Of a stretch of DNA of 64,000 nucleotides, positions 6,518 to 16,057 are shown piece after piece. Origin of the DNA: Actinomadura kijaniata NBRC 14229 (GTDB lineage Bacteria; Actinomycetota; Actinomycetes; Streptosporangiales; Streptosporangiaceae); assembly GCF_001552175.1 (NCBI RefSeq), contig NZ_BCQR01000015.1, positions 1 to 64,000 of the forward strand. The letters are read 5' to 3'. The notes beneath the pieces were generated by a model. It searched no databases. It saw nothing but the letters and a program-made list of their open reading frames with translations, and had not been told where the DNA came from. Made by a program: the position numbers and the translations under genes. How positions within the stretch are numbered: position 1 is the first letter of the stretch; the number at the start of each line of letters is the position of its first letter.

Positions 6518-9500
6518 GTGTTCCGTCGTGTCGCCATCGTCAACCGTGGTGAGGCAGCGATGCGCCTCATCCAAGGCGTTCGGGATCTGGTCTCCGAGAC
6601 CGGGACGCCGATCGAGACCGTCGCGCTGCACACCGACGTCGACCGCGACGCGACGTTCGTGCGCGAGGCCGACATCGCCTACGACCTCGGGCCCGCCGCC
6701 GCGCGTCCCTACCTGGACCTGAAGGTCCTGGAACGCGCCCTGGTGGAGACCGGGGCCGACGCCGCGTGGGTCGGCTGGGGCTTCGTCGCCGAGGACCCGG
6801 CGTTCGCGGAGCTGTGCGAGCGGATCGGGGTCGCCTTCGTCGGGCCGAGCCCCGAGGCCATGCGCCGGCTCGGCGACAAGATCGGCGCGAAGCTGATCGC
6901 CGAGGAGGTCGGGGTGCCGGTCGCGCCGTGGAGCCGGGGCGCGGTCGAGAGCCTGGACGCCGCGCTGGCGGCGGCCGGCCGGATCGGCTACCCGCTGATG
7001 CTCAAGGCGACCGCGGGCGGCGGCGGCCGGGGCATCCGCGTGATCAGGGACGAGTCCGAGCTCGCCGACGCCTACGAGCGCACCAGCCAGGAGGCCGCGC
7101 GGGCGTTCGGCAGCGGCGTGGTGTTCCTGGAACGCCTGGTCACCGGGGCCCGGCACGTCGAGGTCCAGGTGATCGCCGACGGCCAGGGCACCGCGTGGGC
7201 GCTGGGCGTGCGCGACTGCTCGGTGCAGCGCCGCAACCAGAAGATCATCGAGGAGTCGGCCTCGCCGGTGCTCGACCCCGAGCAGGTGGCCGAGCTCAAG
7301 GGCTCCGCCGAACGGCTGGCGATCGCGGTCGGCTACCGGGGCGCGGCGACCGTGGAGTTCCTCTACCACCCCGGTGACCGGCAGTTCGCGTTCCTGGAGG
7401 TCAACACCCGGCTGCAGGTCGAGCACCCGATCACCGAGGCCACCACCGGGTTCGACCTGGTCAAGGCGCAGCTCCATGTGGCGGCGGGCGGCCGCCTGGA
7501 GGGGGAGCGGCCGGTCGAGCGCGGCCACGCCGTCGAGGCCCGGCTCAACGCCGAGGACCCCGACCGCGACTTCGCGCCGTCCCCGGGCCGCATCGCGCGG
7601 CTGGAGCTGCCGGCCGGGCCCGGCATCCGCGTGGACACCGGGGTCAGCGAGGGCGACACCATCCCCGCCGAGTTCGACTCCATGATCGCGAAGATCATCG
7701 CCTACGGCCGCGACCGCGCCGAGGCGCTGGGACGGCTGCGCCGGGCGATGACCCAGACCAAGGTGGTCATCGAGGGCGGCACCACCAACAAGAGCTTCGT
7801 GCTGGACCTGCTCGACCGGCCCGAGGTGATCGACGCCAGCGCCGACACCGGCTGGATCGACCGCGTCCGCGCCGCGGGCGGGCTCGTGTCGCACCGGCAC
7901 TCCGCCGTCGCGCTGGCGGCCGCGGCCATCGACGCCTACGAGGAGCAGGAGCGCGCCGAGCAGCAGCGGCTGCTGTCGACGGCGTCCGGCGGGCGCCCGC
8001 AGGTGCAGCACGAGAGCGGACGGCCGCTGGACCTCAAGCTGCGCGGCGTCGGCTACCGCGTGCGCGTGGCGCGGGTGGGGCCGCACCGGTTCCGCGTCGG
8101 CATCGAGGCGGGCGGCGACCCGCACACCGCCGACGTCGAGCTCGACCGTTTCGACCGGTACTCGGGGCAGATCGTCGTCAACGGCGTGCGCTACCGGCTG
8201 CTCACCGACACCCACGGGCCGGTCCACCTGATCGAGGTGAACGGCGTCACCCACCGCGTCAGCCGCGACGAGGGCGGCGTCGTCCGCTCGCCCGCGCCCG
8301 CGCTGGTCATCGCCACGCCGCTGGAGGTCGGCGACGAGGTCGAGGCGAACGCGCCGGTGCTGGTGCTGGAGAGCATGAAGATGGAGACGGTGCTGCGGGC
8401 GCCGTTCCGGGCGCGGGTGAAGGAGTGCGTCGTCTCCGTCGGCAGCCAGGTCGAGACGGGCGCGCCGCTGCTGCGGCTGGAGCCGGTCGGCGACGACGAG
8501 GTCGCCGAGGCCCCCGTCGCCGCCGTCGAGCTGGACCTGCCCGCCGCGCCCGTGGACGTCCCGGCGCGCGACCGCCTCGCGCGCGGCCTGGAGGACCTGC
8601 GCTCCCTGCTGCTGGGCTTCGACGTCGACCCGCACGACGAGCGCCGGATGCTCGACGACTACCTCGCCGCGCGCCGGGCGGCCGCCGGGGAGGGCCGCCG
8701 GCCGCTGGCCGAGGAACTCGGCCTCATCGAGGTGTTCGCCGACCTGGCCGAGCTCGGCCGCAACCGGCCGAACGGCGAGGACGCCGCTGACAAGGGCCAC
8801 CTGCACAGCGACCACGAGTACTTCCACACCTACCTGCAGAGCCTCGACGTGGAGCGGGCCGGGCTGCCGGAGGCGTTCCAGGGCAGGCTCGCCAGGGCGC
8901 TCGGGCACTACGGCGTCACCGAGCTGGACCGCTCTCCCGAGCTTGAGGCCGCGGTGTTCCGGATCTTCCTGGCCCGGCAGCGCGCCGCCGCGGACTCCGC
9001 GGTCGTCGCGGCGCTGCTGCGCTCGTGGCTGCGGGAGCCGCCGCCGGACGCGTTCGTGTACGAGTCGGCGGGCCTGGCGCTGGAACGCCTGGTGGCCGCC
9101 ACGCAGGGGCGCTTCCCCGTGGTCGCCGACCTGGCGCGCGGCGTGGCGTTCACCTGGTTCGCGCAGCCGCTGCTGCGGCGCAACCGCGCCCGCGTCTACG
9201 CCCGGGTCCGCGAGCACCTGCGCCACCTGGACGCGCACCCGGACTCGCCGGACCGCGCCGAGCGCATCGCCGAGATGGTGCGCAGCACCGAGCCGCTGGT
9301 GCGGCTGCTGGGCCAGCGGCTGCTGCGCGGCGACCGGGACAACTCGGTCATGCTGGAGGTGCTGACCCGCCGCTACTACGGCAACAAGGGCCTCACCGGC
9401 GTCCGCGCCGTCGAGCACTCCGGCTGCCGGTTCGTGGTCGCCGAGCGCGAGGGCTCCCGGCTGGTCTCCTGCGCCGTCGGCTTCGACGCGCTGGGCGGGG

Positions 9501-11986
9501 CGCTGGACGGCCTGGCGGAGCTGGCCGACGGCGGCCACCCCGTCGACGCCGACATCTACGTGTCCTGGGAGAACCAGCCGGAGGACTCCGACGCGATGGC
9601 GGCCGCGCTCCAGGAGGCCGTCGGCGCGCGCCCGCTGCCGCCCCAGGTGCGGCGGATCACCGCCACCGTCGCCGGCAGCCGCCGCGCGGTGATGCACCAC
9701 CACTTCACCTTCCGGCCGTCGAGCACCGGGATGGCCGAGGAACGGCTGATCCGCGGCCTGCACCCCTACATCGCGCAGCGGATGCAGCTGGAGCGGCTGA
9801 ACGCCTTCGACCTCACCCGGCTGCCGTCGTCGGACGAGGAGGTGTACCTGTACCGGTGCGTCGCGCGGGAGAACCCGTCCGACGAGCGCCTCGTCGCGTT
9901 CACCCAGGTGCGCGACCTGACCGCGCTGCGCGACCACGACGGGCGGCTGGTGACGCTGCCGACGGCCGAGTACACCGTCGCGGCCTGCCTGGACTCGATC
10001 CGCCGCGCGCAGTCGCGGCGGCCGTCGAAGAAGCGGTTCAACACCAACCGGATCGTGGTCTACGTGTGGCCGCCGAGCGAGATGACCCGCGAGGAGCTGC
10101 AGACGATCGCCGACCGCGTGCTGCCGACGGCCCAGGGCGCCGGGCTGGAGGAGATCCTGTTCATCGCGCGGCGGCGCGACCCGCGCACCGGCGAGCTGCA
10201 CAAGGTCACCGTGCGGGTGTCGTTCGACGCCACCGGCGGGACCGCGCTGACCGTCGGCGAGCCCGCCGACGAGCCGGTCCGGCCGCTCGACGACTACCGG
10301 CTGAAGGTGCTGCGCGCCGCGGCCCGCAACACGGTGTACCCGTACGAGCTGACCGGCCTGCTCGGCGACTTCGTCGAGCACGACCTCGACGGGGACCACG
10401 CGCTGGTGCCGGTCGACCGGCCGAGGGGACGCAACACCGCGGCGATCGTCGCGGGCGTGGTCACCACCCGCACCCGGCGCCACCGGGAGGGCGTGACCCG
10501 GGTCGTGCTGCTCGGCGACCCGACCAAGGCGCTGGGCGCGCTGTCGGAGCCCGAGTGCCGCCGCGTGATCGCCGCGCTGGACCTGGCCGAGCGGATGGGC
10601 GTGCCGCTGGAGTGGTACGCATTGTCGGCCGGGGCCCGGATCTCCATGGAGTCGGGCACCGAGAACATGGACTGGGTGGCCGCGGCGCTCAAGCGGATCG
10701 TGGAGTTCACCCAGGCCGGCGGTGAGATCAACATCGTGGTCGCGGGCATCAACGTCGGCGCGCAGCCGTACTGGAACGCCGAGGCGACGATGCTCATGCA
10801 CACCAAGGGCGTCCTGGTGATGGTCCCCGAGTCGGCGATGGTGCTGACCGGCAAGCAGTCCCTGGACTTCTCCGGCGGCGTGTCGGCCGAGGACAACTTC
10901 GGCATCGGCGGCTACGACCGGGTCATGGGCCCCAACGGGCAGGCCCAGTACTGGGCCCCGGACCTGGCCGCCGCCCGCGACGTGCTGATGGCGCACTACG
11001 ACCACACCTACGTCGCCCCCGGCGAGGACGCTCCGCGGCGCGCGGAGACCACCGACCCCGTCGACCGCGACGTCCGCGACTTCCCGCACTCGGCGGAGGG
11101 CAGCGACTTCGCCACCGTCGGCGAGATCTTCTCCGCCGAGGCCAACCCGGACCGCAAGAAGCCGTTCGACATCCGCACCGTGATGCGGGCGCTGTCCGAC
11201 CAGGACCACCCGGTGCTGGAGCGCTGGGCGGGCATGGCCGACGCCGAGACCGCGGTGGTGCAGGACGTCCACCTCGGCGGCATCCCGGTGTGCCTGGTCG
11301 GCATCGAGTCGCGGTCGGTTCCCCGGCGCGGCTTCCCGCCCACCGACGGGCCCGACGCCTACACGGCGGGCACGCTGTTCCCGCAGTCGTCGAAGAAGGT
11401 CGCGCGGGCGATCAACGCGGCGAGCGGGAACCGTCCGCTGGTGGTGCTGGCGAACCTGTCGGGCTTCGACGGCTCGCCGGAGTCGATGCGCAAGCTGCAG
11501 CTGGAGTACGGCGCGGAGATCGGGCGCGCGATCGTGAACTTCCGCGGCCCCATCGTGTTCTGCGTGATCTCGCGGTACCACGGCGGCGCGTTCGTGGTGT
11601 TCTCCAAGGCGCTGAACCCGAACATGACCGTGCTGGCGCTGGAGGGGTCGTTCGCCTCGGTGCTGGGCGGCGCGCCCGCCGCCGCGGTGGTGTTCTCCGG
11701 CGAGGTCAACGCCCGCACCGCCGACGATCCGCGCGTGCGCGACCTGGAGGCCCGGATCACCGCCGCCACCGACGCCGACCGCGCCGCGCTCACCGCCGAG
11801 CTGACCGCCGAGCTCGACGAGGTGCGCGCCTCGGTGCGCGCGGAGAAGCTCAGCGAGGTGGCCGCCGAGTTCGACCGCGTGCACAGCATCCGGCGCGCGG
11901 TCGAGGTCGGCTCGGTCGACGCGGTGATCGGCGCCGCCGAGATGCGTCCCCGGATCATCGAGGCCATCGAGTCCCGGCTGGGCTGA
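6518..11986 (+). CDS. Single-chain biotin-dependent acyl-CoA (acetyl-CoA) carboxylase: BC-BCCP-central-CT
   Basis: A 1,822-residue enzyme carrying all carboxylase activities in one polypeptide. Biotin carboxylase spans about residues 1-480, with RRVAIVNRGEAAMR at the start, the ATP-grasp glycine loop ATAGGGGRG near 164-172 and EVNTRLQVEH at 294-303. The biotin carrier has the biotinyl lysine K621 in ESMKMET. A central helical region (about 670-1280) resembles the ACC central domain. The carboxyltransferase (about 1280-1822) contains GARISMESGTENMDW near 1373, NFGIGGYDRVMGPNGQAQYW, and GFDGSPESMRKLQLEYG near 1650. It would carboxylate acetyl- or propionyl-CoA to malonyl- or methylmalonyl-CoA for lipid or polyketide synthesis. 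The architecture resembles eukaryotic ACC rather than the usual multi-subunit actinobacterial enzyme. GTG start with GGAGGG nine bases upstream. The longer upstream frame is not needed. Confidence 0.92.
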   Translation: MFRRVAIVNRGEAAMRLIQGVRDLVSETGTPIETVALHTDVDRDATFVREADIAYDLGPAAARPYLDLKVLERALVETGADAAWVGWGFVAEDPAFAELCERIGVAFVGPSPEAMRRLGDKIGAKLIAEEVGVPVAPWSRGAVESLDAALAAAGRIGYPLMLKATAGGGGRGIRVIRDESELADAYERTSQEAARAFGSGVVFLERLVTGARHVEVQVIADGQGTAWALGVRDCSVQRRNQKIIEESASPVLDPEQVAELKGSAERLAIAVGYRGAATVEFLYHPGDRQFAFLEVNTRLQVEHPITEATTGFDLVKAQLHVAAGGRLEGERPVERGHAVEARLNAEDPDRDFAPSPGRIARLELPAGPGIRVDTGVSEGDTIPAEFDSMIAKIIAYGRDRAEALGRLRRAMTQTKVVIEGGTTNKSFVLDLLDRPEVIDASADTGWIDRVRAAGGLVSHRHSAVALAAAAIDAYEEQERAEQQRLLSTASGGRPQVQHESGRPLDLKLRGVGYRVRVARVGPHRFRVGIEAGGDPHTADVELDRFDRYSGQIVVNGVRYRLLTDTHGPVHLIEVNGVTHRVSRDEGGVVRSPAPALVIATPLEVGDEVEANAPVLVLESMKMETVLRAPFRARVKECVVSVGSQVETGAPLLRLEPVGDDEVAEAPVAAVELDLPAAPVDVPARDRLARGLEDLRSLLLGFDVDPHDERRMLDDYLAARRAAAGEGRRPLAEELGLIEVFADLAELGRNRPNGEDAADKGHLHSDHEYFHTYLQSLDVERAGLPEAFQGRLARALGHYGVTELDRSPELEAAVFRIFLARQRAAADSAVVAALLRSWLREPPPDAFVYESAGLALERLVAATQGRFPVVADLARGVAFTWFAQPLLRRNRARVYARVREHLRHLDAHPDSPDRAERIAEMVRSTEPLVRLLGQRLLRGDRDNSVMLEVLTRRYYGNKGLTGVRAVEHSGCRFVVAEREGSRLVSCAVGFDALGGALDGLAELADGGHPVDADIYVSWENQPEDSDAMAAALQEAVGARPLPPQVRRITATVAGSRRAVMHHHFTFRPSSTGMAEERLIRGLHPYIAQRMQLERLNAFDLTRLPSSDEEVYLYRCVARENPSDERLVAFTQVRDLTALRDHDGRLVTLPTAEYTVAACLDSIRRAQSRRPSKKRFNTNRIVVYVWPPSEMTREELQTIADRVLPTAQGAGLEEILFIARRRDPRTGELHKVTVRVSFDATGGTALTVGEPADEPVRPLDDYRLKVLRAAARNTVYPYELTGLLGDFVEHDLDGDHALVPVDRPRGRNTAAIVAGVVTTRTRRHREGVTRVVLLGDPTKALGALSEPECRRVIAALDLAERMGVPLEWYALSAGARISMESGTENMDWVAAALKRIVEFTQAGGEINIVVAGINVGAQPYWNAEATMLMHTKGVLVMVPESAMVLTGKQSLDFSGGVSAEDNFGIGGYDRVMGPNGQAQYWAPDLAAARDVLMAHYDHTYVAPGEDAPRRAETTDPVDRDVRDFPHSAEGSDFATVGEIFSAEANPDRKKPFDIRTVMRALSDQDHPVLERWAGMADAETAVVQDVHLGGIPVCLVGIESRSVPRRGFPPTDGPDAYTAGTLFPQSSKKVARAINAASGNRPLVVLANLSGFDGSPESMRKLQLEYGAEIGRAIVNFRGPIVFCVISRYHGGAFVVFSKALNPNMTVLALEGSFASVLGGAPAAAVVFSGEVNARTADDPRVRDLEARITAATDADRAALTAELTAELDEVRASVRAEKLSEVAAEFDRVHSIRRAVEVGSVDAVIGAAEMRPRIIEAIESRLG

Positions 11987-12008
11987 GCCCGGGCCGGGAT
12001 CCGGCCCG

Positions 12009-12047
12009 CCGCTCGCGGGAGCACCGCCCGGGTGCTCCCGCGAGCGG
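12009..12047. terminator. Bidirectional terminator between the carboxylase and the PhyH gene
   Basis: Perfect 17-bp arms (12009-12025 and 12031-12047) enclose a 5-base loop, GCCCG. The hairpin lies between the plus-strand stop at 11986 and the minus-strand stop at 12063, so it can end both convergent transcripts. There is no T-tract, as is usual in actinomycetes. Confidence 0.85.
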
Positions 12048-12062
12048 TTCCGGCGTCGCGCG

Positions 12063-12785
12063 TCAGGTGGGCCCGGTGGCCCAGCGGCTCAGGTACGCGG
12101 GGTGGTAGCTGCGGCTCCGGGTGGTCAGCCGGTGTCCCCGGCGGATGGGGGAGCCCCGGTGGGCGAGGTCGCTGTCGATGACCAGCAGGGTGCCCGCCGG
12201 GCCCTCGACGGGGATCTGGCCGGTCGTGAACTCCGGGGTCTCCAGGCGGGTCTCGGCCGAGGCCGGCAGCACGAGCCGCCGCCGGTTGTCGCGCTGGAGC
12301 TCCTTGGCGTGGCGGTGGGAGCCGGGCAGGCAGTGGAACGCGCCGTTGTCGGCGGTGGTGTCGGTCAGGTAGAGGAAGAACTTCAGCTGCGGCATGCGGT
12401 CGTAGTGGACCCGGTGGGCGAGGTGCTCGGTGCCCACCACGTCCATGACGATCATGAGGTCGTGGTTGAAGACGTACGGCTCGCCGCCGAAGAACAGCTC
12501 GGCCACCCGCCGCATCCACGGCCGTTCGAACACGGAGGCCAGGGCGGGGTGGTCGGCGGCGGCGCGGGCGCGTTCCACCCGGATGCCGTTCCCGTCGGGA
12601 TAGCTGCTCAGCGCCTGGGCGTGGTCGGGGTGCGCATGGAGAGCCTCGCGGGCCTCGTGTTCGGCGGCGGACAGCTCCCCGGCGTCGTCGAGGTAGCGCG
12701 GGAGGAGCGCGATGCCGTGTTCGGCCAGCGCCTTCGTCACGGCGTCGGGGTCCGGTCCGGTGAGCTCGAACGGATGTCCGGTCAT
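12063..12785 (-). CDS. Phytanoyl-CoA dioxygenase (PhyH) family Fe(II)/2-oxoglutarate enzyme
   Basis: A 240-residue dioxygenase of the PhyH fold. The iron facial triad is visible as HYD in AHRVHYDRMPQLKFFLYLTD and the distal His in DSDLAHRGSP, with the oxoglutarate-binding Arg in RGHRLTTRSRSYHPAY. The typical NGAFHCLPGSHRHAKE strand precedes it. The family hydroxylates or desaturates small molecules, often in secondary metabolism. Its ATG overlaps the stop of the upstream IucA/IucC gene by four bases, so the two are co-expressed and the enzyme probably acts on the synthetase substrate or product. It ends at the strong terminator at 12009-12047. Confidence 0.87.
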   Translation of the reverse strand: MTGHPFELTGPDPDAVTKALAEHGIALLPRYLDDAGELSAAEHEAREALHAHPDHAQALSSYPDGNGIRVERARAAADHPALASVFERPWMRRVAELFFGGEPYVFNHDLMIVMDVVGTEHLAHRVHYDRMPQLKFFLYLTDTTADNGAFHCLPGSHRHAKELQRDNRRRLVLPASAETRLETPEFTTGQIPVEGPAGTLLVIDSDLAHRGSPIRRGHRLTTRSRSYHPAYLSRWATGPT

Positions 12786-14380
12786 CCGTCCCACTCCTCT
12801 CTGGGGGTGAAGGGGTTCGGCCGGTGGGCCCGTGCGGGGGTCGCCGGGTCCAGCCGCATCAGGGTGAGGGGCTTGGCGGGGATCGGGGCGGTGAGCAGCG
12901 CCCGCCGGTCGGCGCGCGCGAAGGGCGTGTCGGGAAGGGCGTCGTAGGCGTGGCGGACCTGGGATCCGATCGCGTCCCACAGCCGTTCGGCCGGTGCGTG
13001 CGAGGCCAGGGTCGTGACCAGCCCGGCCAGTGTCGTGGCGACGAACGACCCGAACAGCTTGGCGTGCAGGCCGCGGGTGTCGGCACGGAGGCGTTCGGGG
13101 AGGTCGTGTCCGGCGAGCCCGGCGGCGTCCAGGCGTCCGGGGTGGACGCGGACGTCGGCCAGGTCGCGGTAGACCAGGCGTGCGAGACGGTCGCCGTCGA
13201 GGACCAGCAGGAGGTTCTGTTCGTGCGCCTCCAGCGCGACGCCCCACGCCAGCAGGGTGACCAGCGGGGGAACCGCCAGCGCGGCGAAACCCGCCAGCCA
13301 CGCGGCCGGGTCGTCGCCCGCCAGCGCGCACAGCGGCGGGCATCCGCCGTCGCGGGGCCGCGCGGTCAGGGCGGCGATCGGCAGGACGGTCTCGCCCGGG
13401 CGCGCCTCGGGGACGTCGCGGATCACGGCGGCCAGGTCGGGGCTCGGCTCGCCGCCGACCAGGACGGCCGCGGTGGCGCGGGTGGGTTGCAGCCGCAGCG
13501 GACCGTCGAGGCGGTCCACCGCGTTCCGCAGGAAGTCCGACACCGCGACGCCGGACCGCGTCGAGCCCGCCGAGATGTCCCGCACCGACGAGGTGAGCTG
13601 GGTGCTCAGCGCGGTCTTGACCTGCCACGGCCTGCCGTCCAGGGCGAACGTCCGCAGGGCCATCAACGGATGCGCGGGCAGGGCCCCCGGCTGGTGGGGC
13701 GCCAGGCCGAGGCGGGGCAGGACATGGCGGGACTGCCAGGGGTGGAGCGGGAGCAGGAGGGCGTCGCCCTCGCGCAGCTCGGCGGGCCAGGAGCCGCGCG
13801 CCAGGCACGCGTCCGGCGGCACCGCGAGCAGGTCGAGTCCGACGACCGGGCGGTGCTCGGGGCCGTGGGCCAGATGGTCGGCGGCGCGGAAGCCGGTGCG
13901 GTTTCGACAGCACGGGTGGAGGGGATGGCCGTCCACCACGCTCTGTTCGTGTTCGACCGGGGTGCGATGGGTGAACGGCGCCGCGGGGCCGACGGCGTTG
14001 GCGCGGGCCAGGGCGAGCCCGGCCACGCTGTGGTCGATCTCGGCCCGCAGGCGCTCGGCCTCGGGCCATGCCAGCGCCGCCAGCAGCCCGGCGGGGTGCT
14101 CGTGACGGCGGCCGTCCAACGTGACCGGCCGGTCCGCGGTCGGCTCGGGGAAGCACCAGTCCCCGGACGGCCCGGCCAGGCGGCGGCCGTCGGTCAGCGT
14201 CAGGACGGTCTCGGCCCCGACCCGGCGGCGGCCGGCGACCCTGGGCAGCGGATCGACGCACAGCCCGCGCCACAGCCGGGCGAGCACGCCCGCGCGCGCC
14301 CCCGGCAGGGCCGTCCGGTAGGCGTCGGCCAGGTCCGGGCGCAGGCCCGCGGCGAACTCGGTCTCAAAGGGCCTCAACAA
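12782..14380 (-). CDS. IucA/IucC-family NIS synthetase (first of a divergent pair)
   Basis: A 532-residue NRPS-independent siderophore-type synthetase, which adenylates a carboxylic acid (classically citrate) and condenses it with an amine or alcohol. Family landmarks are VVDGHPLHPCCRNRTGF, STQLTSSVRDIS near the centre, and GVALEAHEQNLLLV in the C-terminal half with the FhuF-like tail. At the position usually occupied by Lys in the HPxxK loop it has Arg (CCRNR). The start appears to be TTG at 14380, leaving only about 70 bases to the divergent partner synthetase. Downstream it is coupled to the PhyH gene. No transporter or hydroxylating monooxygenase typical of siderophore operons is adjacent. 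Confidence 0.88.
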   Translation of the reverse strand: MLRPFETEFAAGLRPDLADAYRTALPGARAGVLARLWRGLCVDPLPRVAGRRRVGAETVLTLTDGRRLAGPSGDWCFPEPTADRPVTLDGRRHEHPAGLLAALAWPEAERLRAEIDHSVAGLALARANAVGPAAPFTHRTPVEHEQSVVDGHPLHPCCRNRTGFRAADHLAHGPEHRPVVGLDLLAVPPDACLARGSWPAELREGDALLLPLHPWQSRHVLPRLGLAPHQPGALPAHPLMALRTFALDGRPWQVKTALSTQLTSSVRDISAGSTRSGVAVSDFLRNAVDRLDGPLRLQPTRATAAVLVGGEPSPDLAAVIRDVPEARPGETVLPIAALTARPRDGGCPPLCALAGDDPAAWLAGFAALAVPPLVTLLAWGVALEAHEQNLLLVLDGDRLARLVYRDLADVRVHPGRLDAAGLAGHDLPERLRADTRGLHAKLFGSFVATTLAGLVTTLASHAPAERLWDAIGSQVRHAYDALPDTPFARADRRALLTAPIPAKPLTLMRLDPATPARAHRPNPFTPREEWDG

Positions 14381-14449
14381 CGCGCTCCCGGTGGGTCACA
14401 GGACATGATTGCGACAACGTACGACCTGCCGTCAAGGAGCCCGAAAGCG

Positions 14450-16057
14450 GTGAACCCACTGGAACAGCACGCCGACACCATCACCGGCACAGCCATCCTC
14501 AACTGCCTCGGACGCGAGGCCTCCGCCGTGGAGGGGCGGGTGACGGTCGGCGACACCCATGTGACGATCGGACTTCCCCGCACCGGGACGGTGCTGCGCG
14601 CGCGCCGGGGACGGTGGATGTCGGATCCCGAACGGCGCGTCGGCGACCGCTGGCGGCCGCTCGACTGGCGGGAGCTCGTCACCCTGGTGTGCCGGGAGCT
14701 GACCCTGCACACGGGGGCGGCCCCGGAGGGGTTCGTCGCCGAGATCGCCCAGAGCCGGGCGGCGCTCGGCGCGATGCTGCGGGCGCGGGCGGAGGCGCCG
14801 CTGCCGGAGGAGCCCTACCGGCGCTCGGAGCAGGCGCTCGTCGCGGGGCACCGGTACCACCCGGCCCCCAAGGGGCGGGGCGGCGCCGCGGCGGAGCAGT
14901 GGCTGCCGTACACGCCCGAGGCGCACACGTGCTTCCCGCTGCGGCTGCTGGCCGTCCGCGCCGACGCCGTGGCGGAGGAGGGGACGGTCACGGGCCTGGA
15001 CGGGGCGGCAGCCGCCGTGCCCGACGGATACCGGCCGCTGGTCGCGCACCCCTGGCAGCTCGACCTGCTGGAGGAGCGGTTGCGCGGCCTGTTCGAGGGC
15101 GGCGTGCTGCGCTGGGTCGAGGCCCGGCACCGGCCGGTGTGGCCGACCTCGTCGGTGCGCACGGTGTACGACCCGGCGGCCGACGCGTTCCTCAAGTTCA
15201 GCCTCGACGTGCGGATCACCAACGACATCCGGCGCATGTGGCGGTACGACCTGCGTTGGACCTCCCCGCTCGCCGGGCTGCTGGGGGAGGTGTTCGCGGA
15301 GGTGGGCGCGGTGTTCCCCGGCGCGGCGTTCCTGGCCGACCGCGGGTACCGCACGGTCGACGTCGGGGACACCGACGTGTACGAGGGGCTGGCCGTCCTG
15401 CTCCGCGACGGGGTGCGCGCCCACGCGCGGCCGGGGGTGACGCCGCTGCTGGCGGCCGGGATCAGCGAGGGGTTCCCGGGGAATCCGCTGGACGGGCTGG
15501 GCGCCGACGCGGCGCTGGGGTGGTGGCGGCGTTACCTGGCGGTCGTCGTTCCGCCCGCGCTGCACGCGTTCTTCCGGCACGGGGTGGTGCTGGAGTGCCA
15601 CATGCAGAACGTCCTGGTCGGCGTCGACGGCGACGGCATGCCCGTCCAGGCGTTCTTCCGCGACCAGGAGGGCGTCCGGCTGCTGGCCTCCCGCCACGCC
15701 GCGCTCCTGCGCGAGATCGACGGGCCGCACGCGAGGGAGCGGGGCGTGGAGACCGCCTCCGGCTGGCGGCGCCTGCAGTACTGCCTGGTCGTCAACCATC
15801 TGAACGAGATCGCGGGCGCCGTCGTCGAACGCCACCCCGCGCTCGCCGCCGACGTGTGGGCCGAGGCGCGGGCCGCGTTCCTGGCCTACGGCCACGACCA
15901 CGGCACCGCGCGCGAGCTCCACGACCTGCTCACCAGCCCGTGCGTCCCCGGGAAGACGAACATGCTGCTGCGCTGGACCCGGTCCCACGGCTCGGCCGCC
16001 ACCTACATCGACCACCCCAATCCGCTGCGTCTCCCCGCCGCGGTCACCGGGCGGTGA
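14450..16057 (+). CDS. IucA/IucC-family NIS synthetase (second of a divergent pair)
   Basis: A 535-residue synthetase of the same family as the divergent gene. Landmarks are LVAGHRYHPAPKGRGG (ATP/substrate loop with the usual Lys), WPTSSVRTVYDP, SLDVRITNDIRRMW, ECHMQNVLVGVD and the C-terminal PGKTNMLLRW. The best start is the GTG at 14450, with AAGGAG ten bases upstream. An ATG at 14405 is in frame but lacks a good ribosome site. Two synthetases in one locus usually make two successive condensations on one diacid. The 3' end overlaps the convergent methyltransferase gene by 14 bases. Confidence 0.9.
   Translation: MNPLEQHADTITGTAILNCLGREASAVEGRVTVGDTHVTIGLPRTGTVLRARRGRWMSDPERRVGDRWRPLDWRELVTLVCRELTLHTGAAPEGFVAEIAQSRAALGAMLRARAEAPLPEEPYRRSEQALVAGHRYHPAPKGRGGAAAEQWLPYTPEAHTCFPLRLLAVRADAVAEEGTVTGLDGAAAAVPDGYRPLVAHPWQLDLLEERLRGLFEGGVLRWVEARHRPVWPTSSVRTVYDPAADAFLKFSLDVRITNDIRRMWRYDLRWTSPLAGLLGEVFAEVGAVFPGAAFLADRGYRTVDVGDTDVYEGLAVLLRDGVRAHARPGVTPLLAAGISEGFPGNPLDGLGADAALGWWRRYLAVVVPPALHAFFRHGVVLECHMQNVLVGVDGDGMPVQAFFRDQEGVRLLASRHAALLREIDGPHARERGVETASGWRRLQYCLVVNHLNEIAGAVVERHPALAADVWAEARAAFLAYGHDHGTARELHDLLTSPCVPGKTNMLLRWTRSHGSAATYIDHPNPLRLPAAVTGR

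Noticed and set aside
6257..11884. A 1,875-codon open frame antisense to the carboxylase
   Set aside because: Its product is a low-complexity Arg/Gly/Val/His/Asp-rich chain with no known domain. The plus strand has a clear full-length carboxylase with correct catalytic motifs. Long antisense frames are expected in such GC-rich DNA.
12824..14449. Long N-terminal extension of the second NIS synthetase frame
   Set aside because: The extension is antisense to the first NIS synthetase and Arg/Gln/Gly-rich. The GTG at 14450 has a good ribosome site and fits the family length.
14381..14449. Iron box between the divergent NIS synthetases
   Set aside because: I looked for a TTAGGTTAGGCTAACCTAA-like DmdR/IdeR site and saw no match in the 70-base gap.
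14432..16015. Antisense frame over the second NIS synthetase
   Set aside because: Shadow of the coding strand; composition is Arg/His/Gln/Val-rich without motifs.
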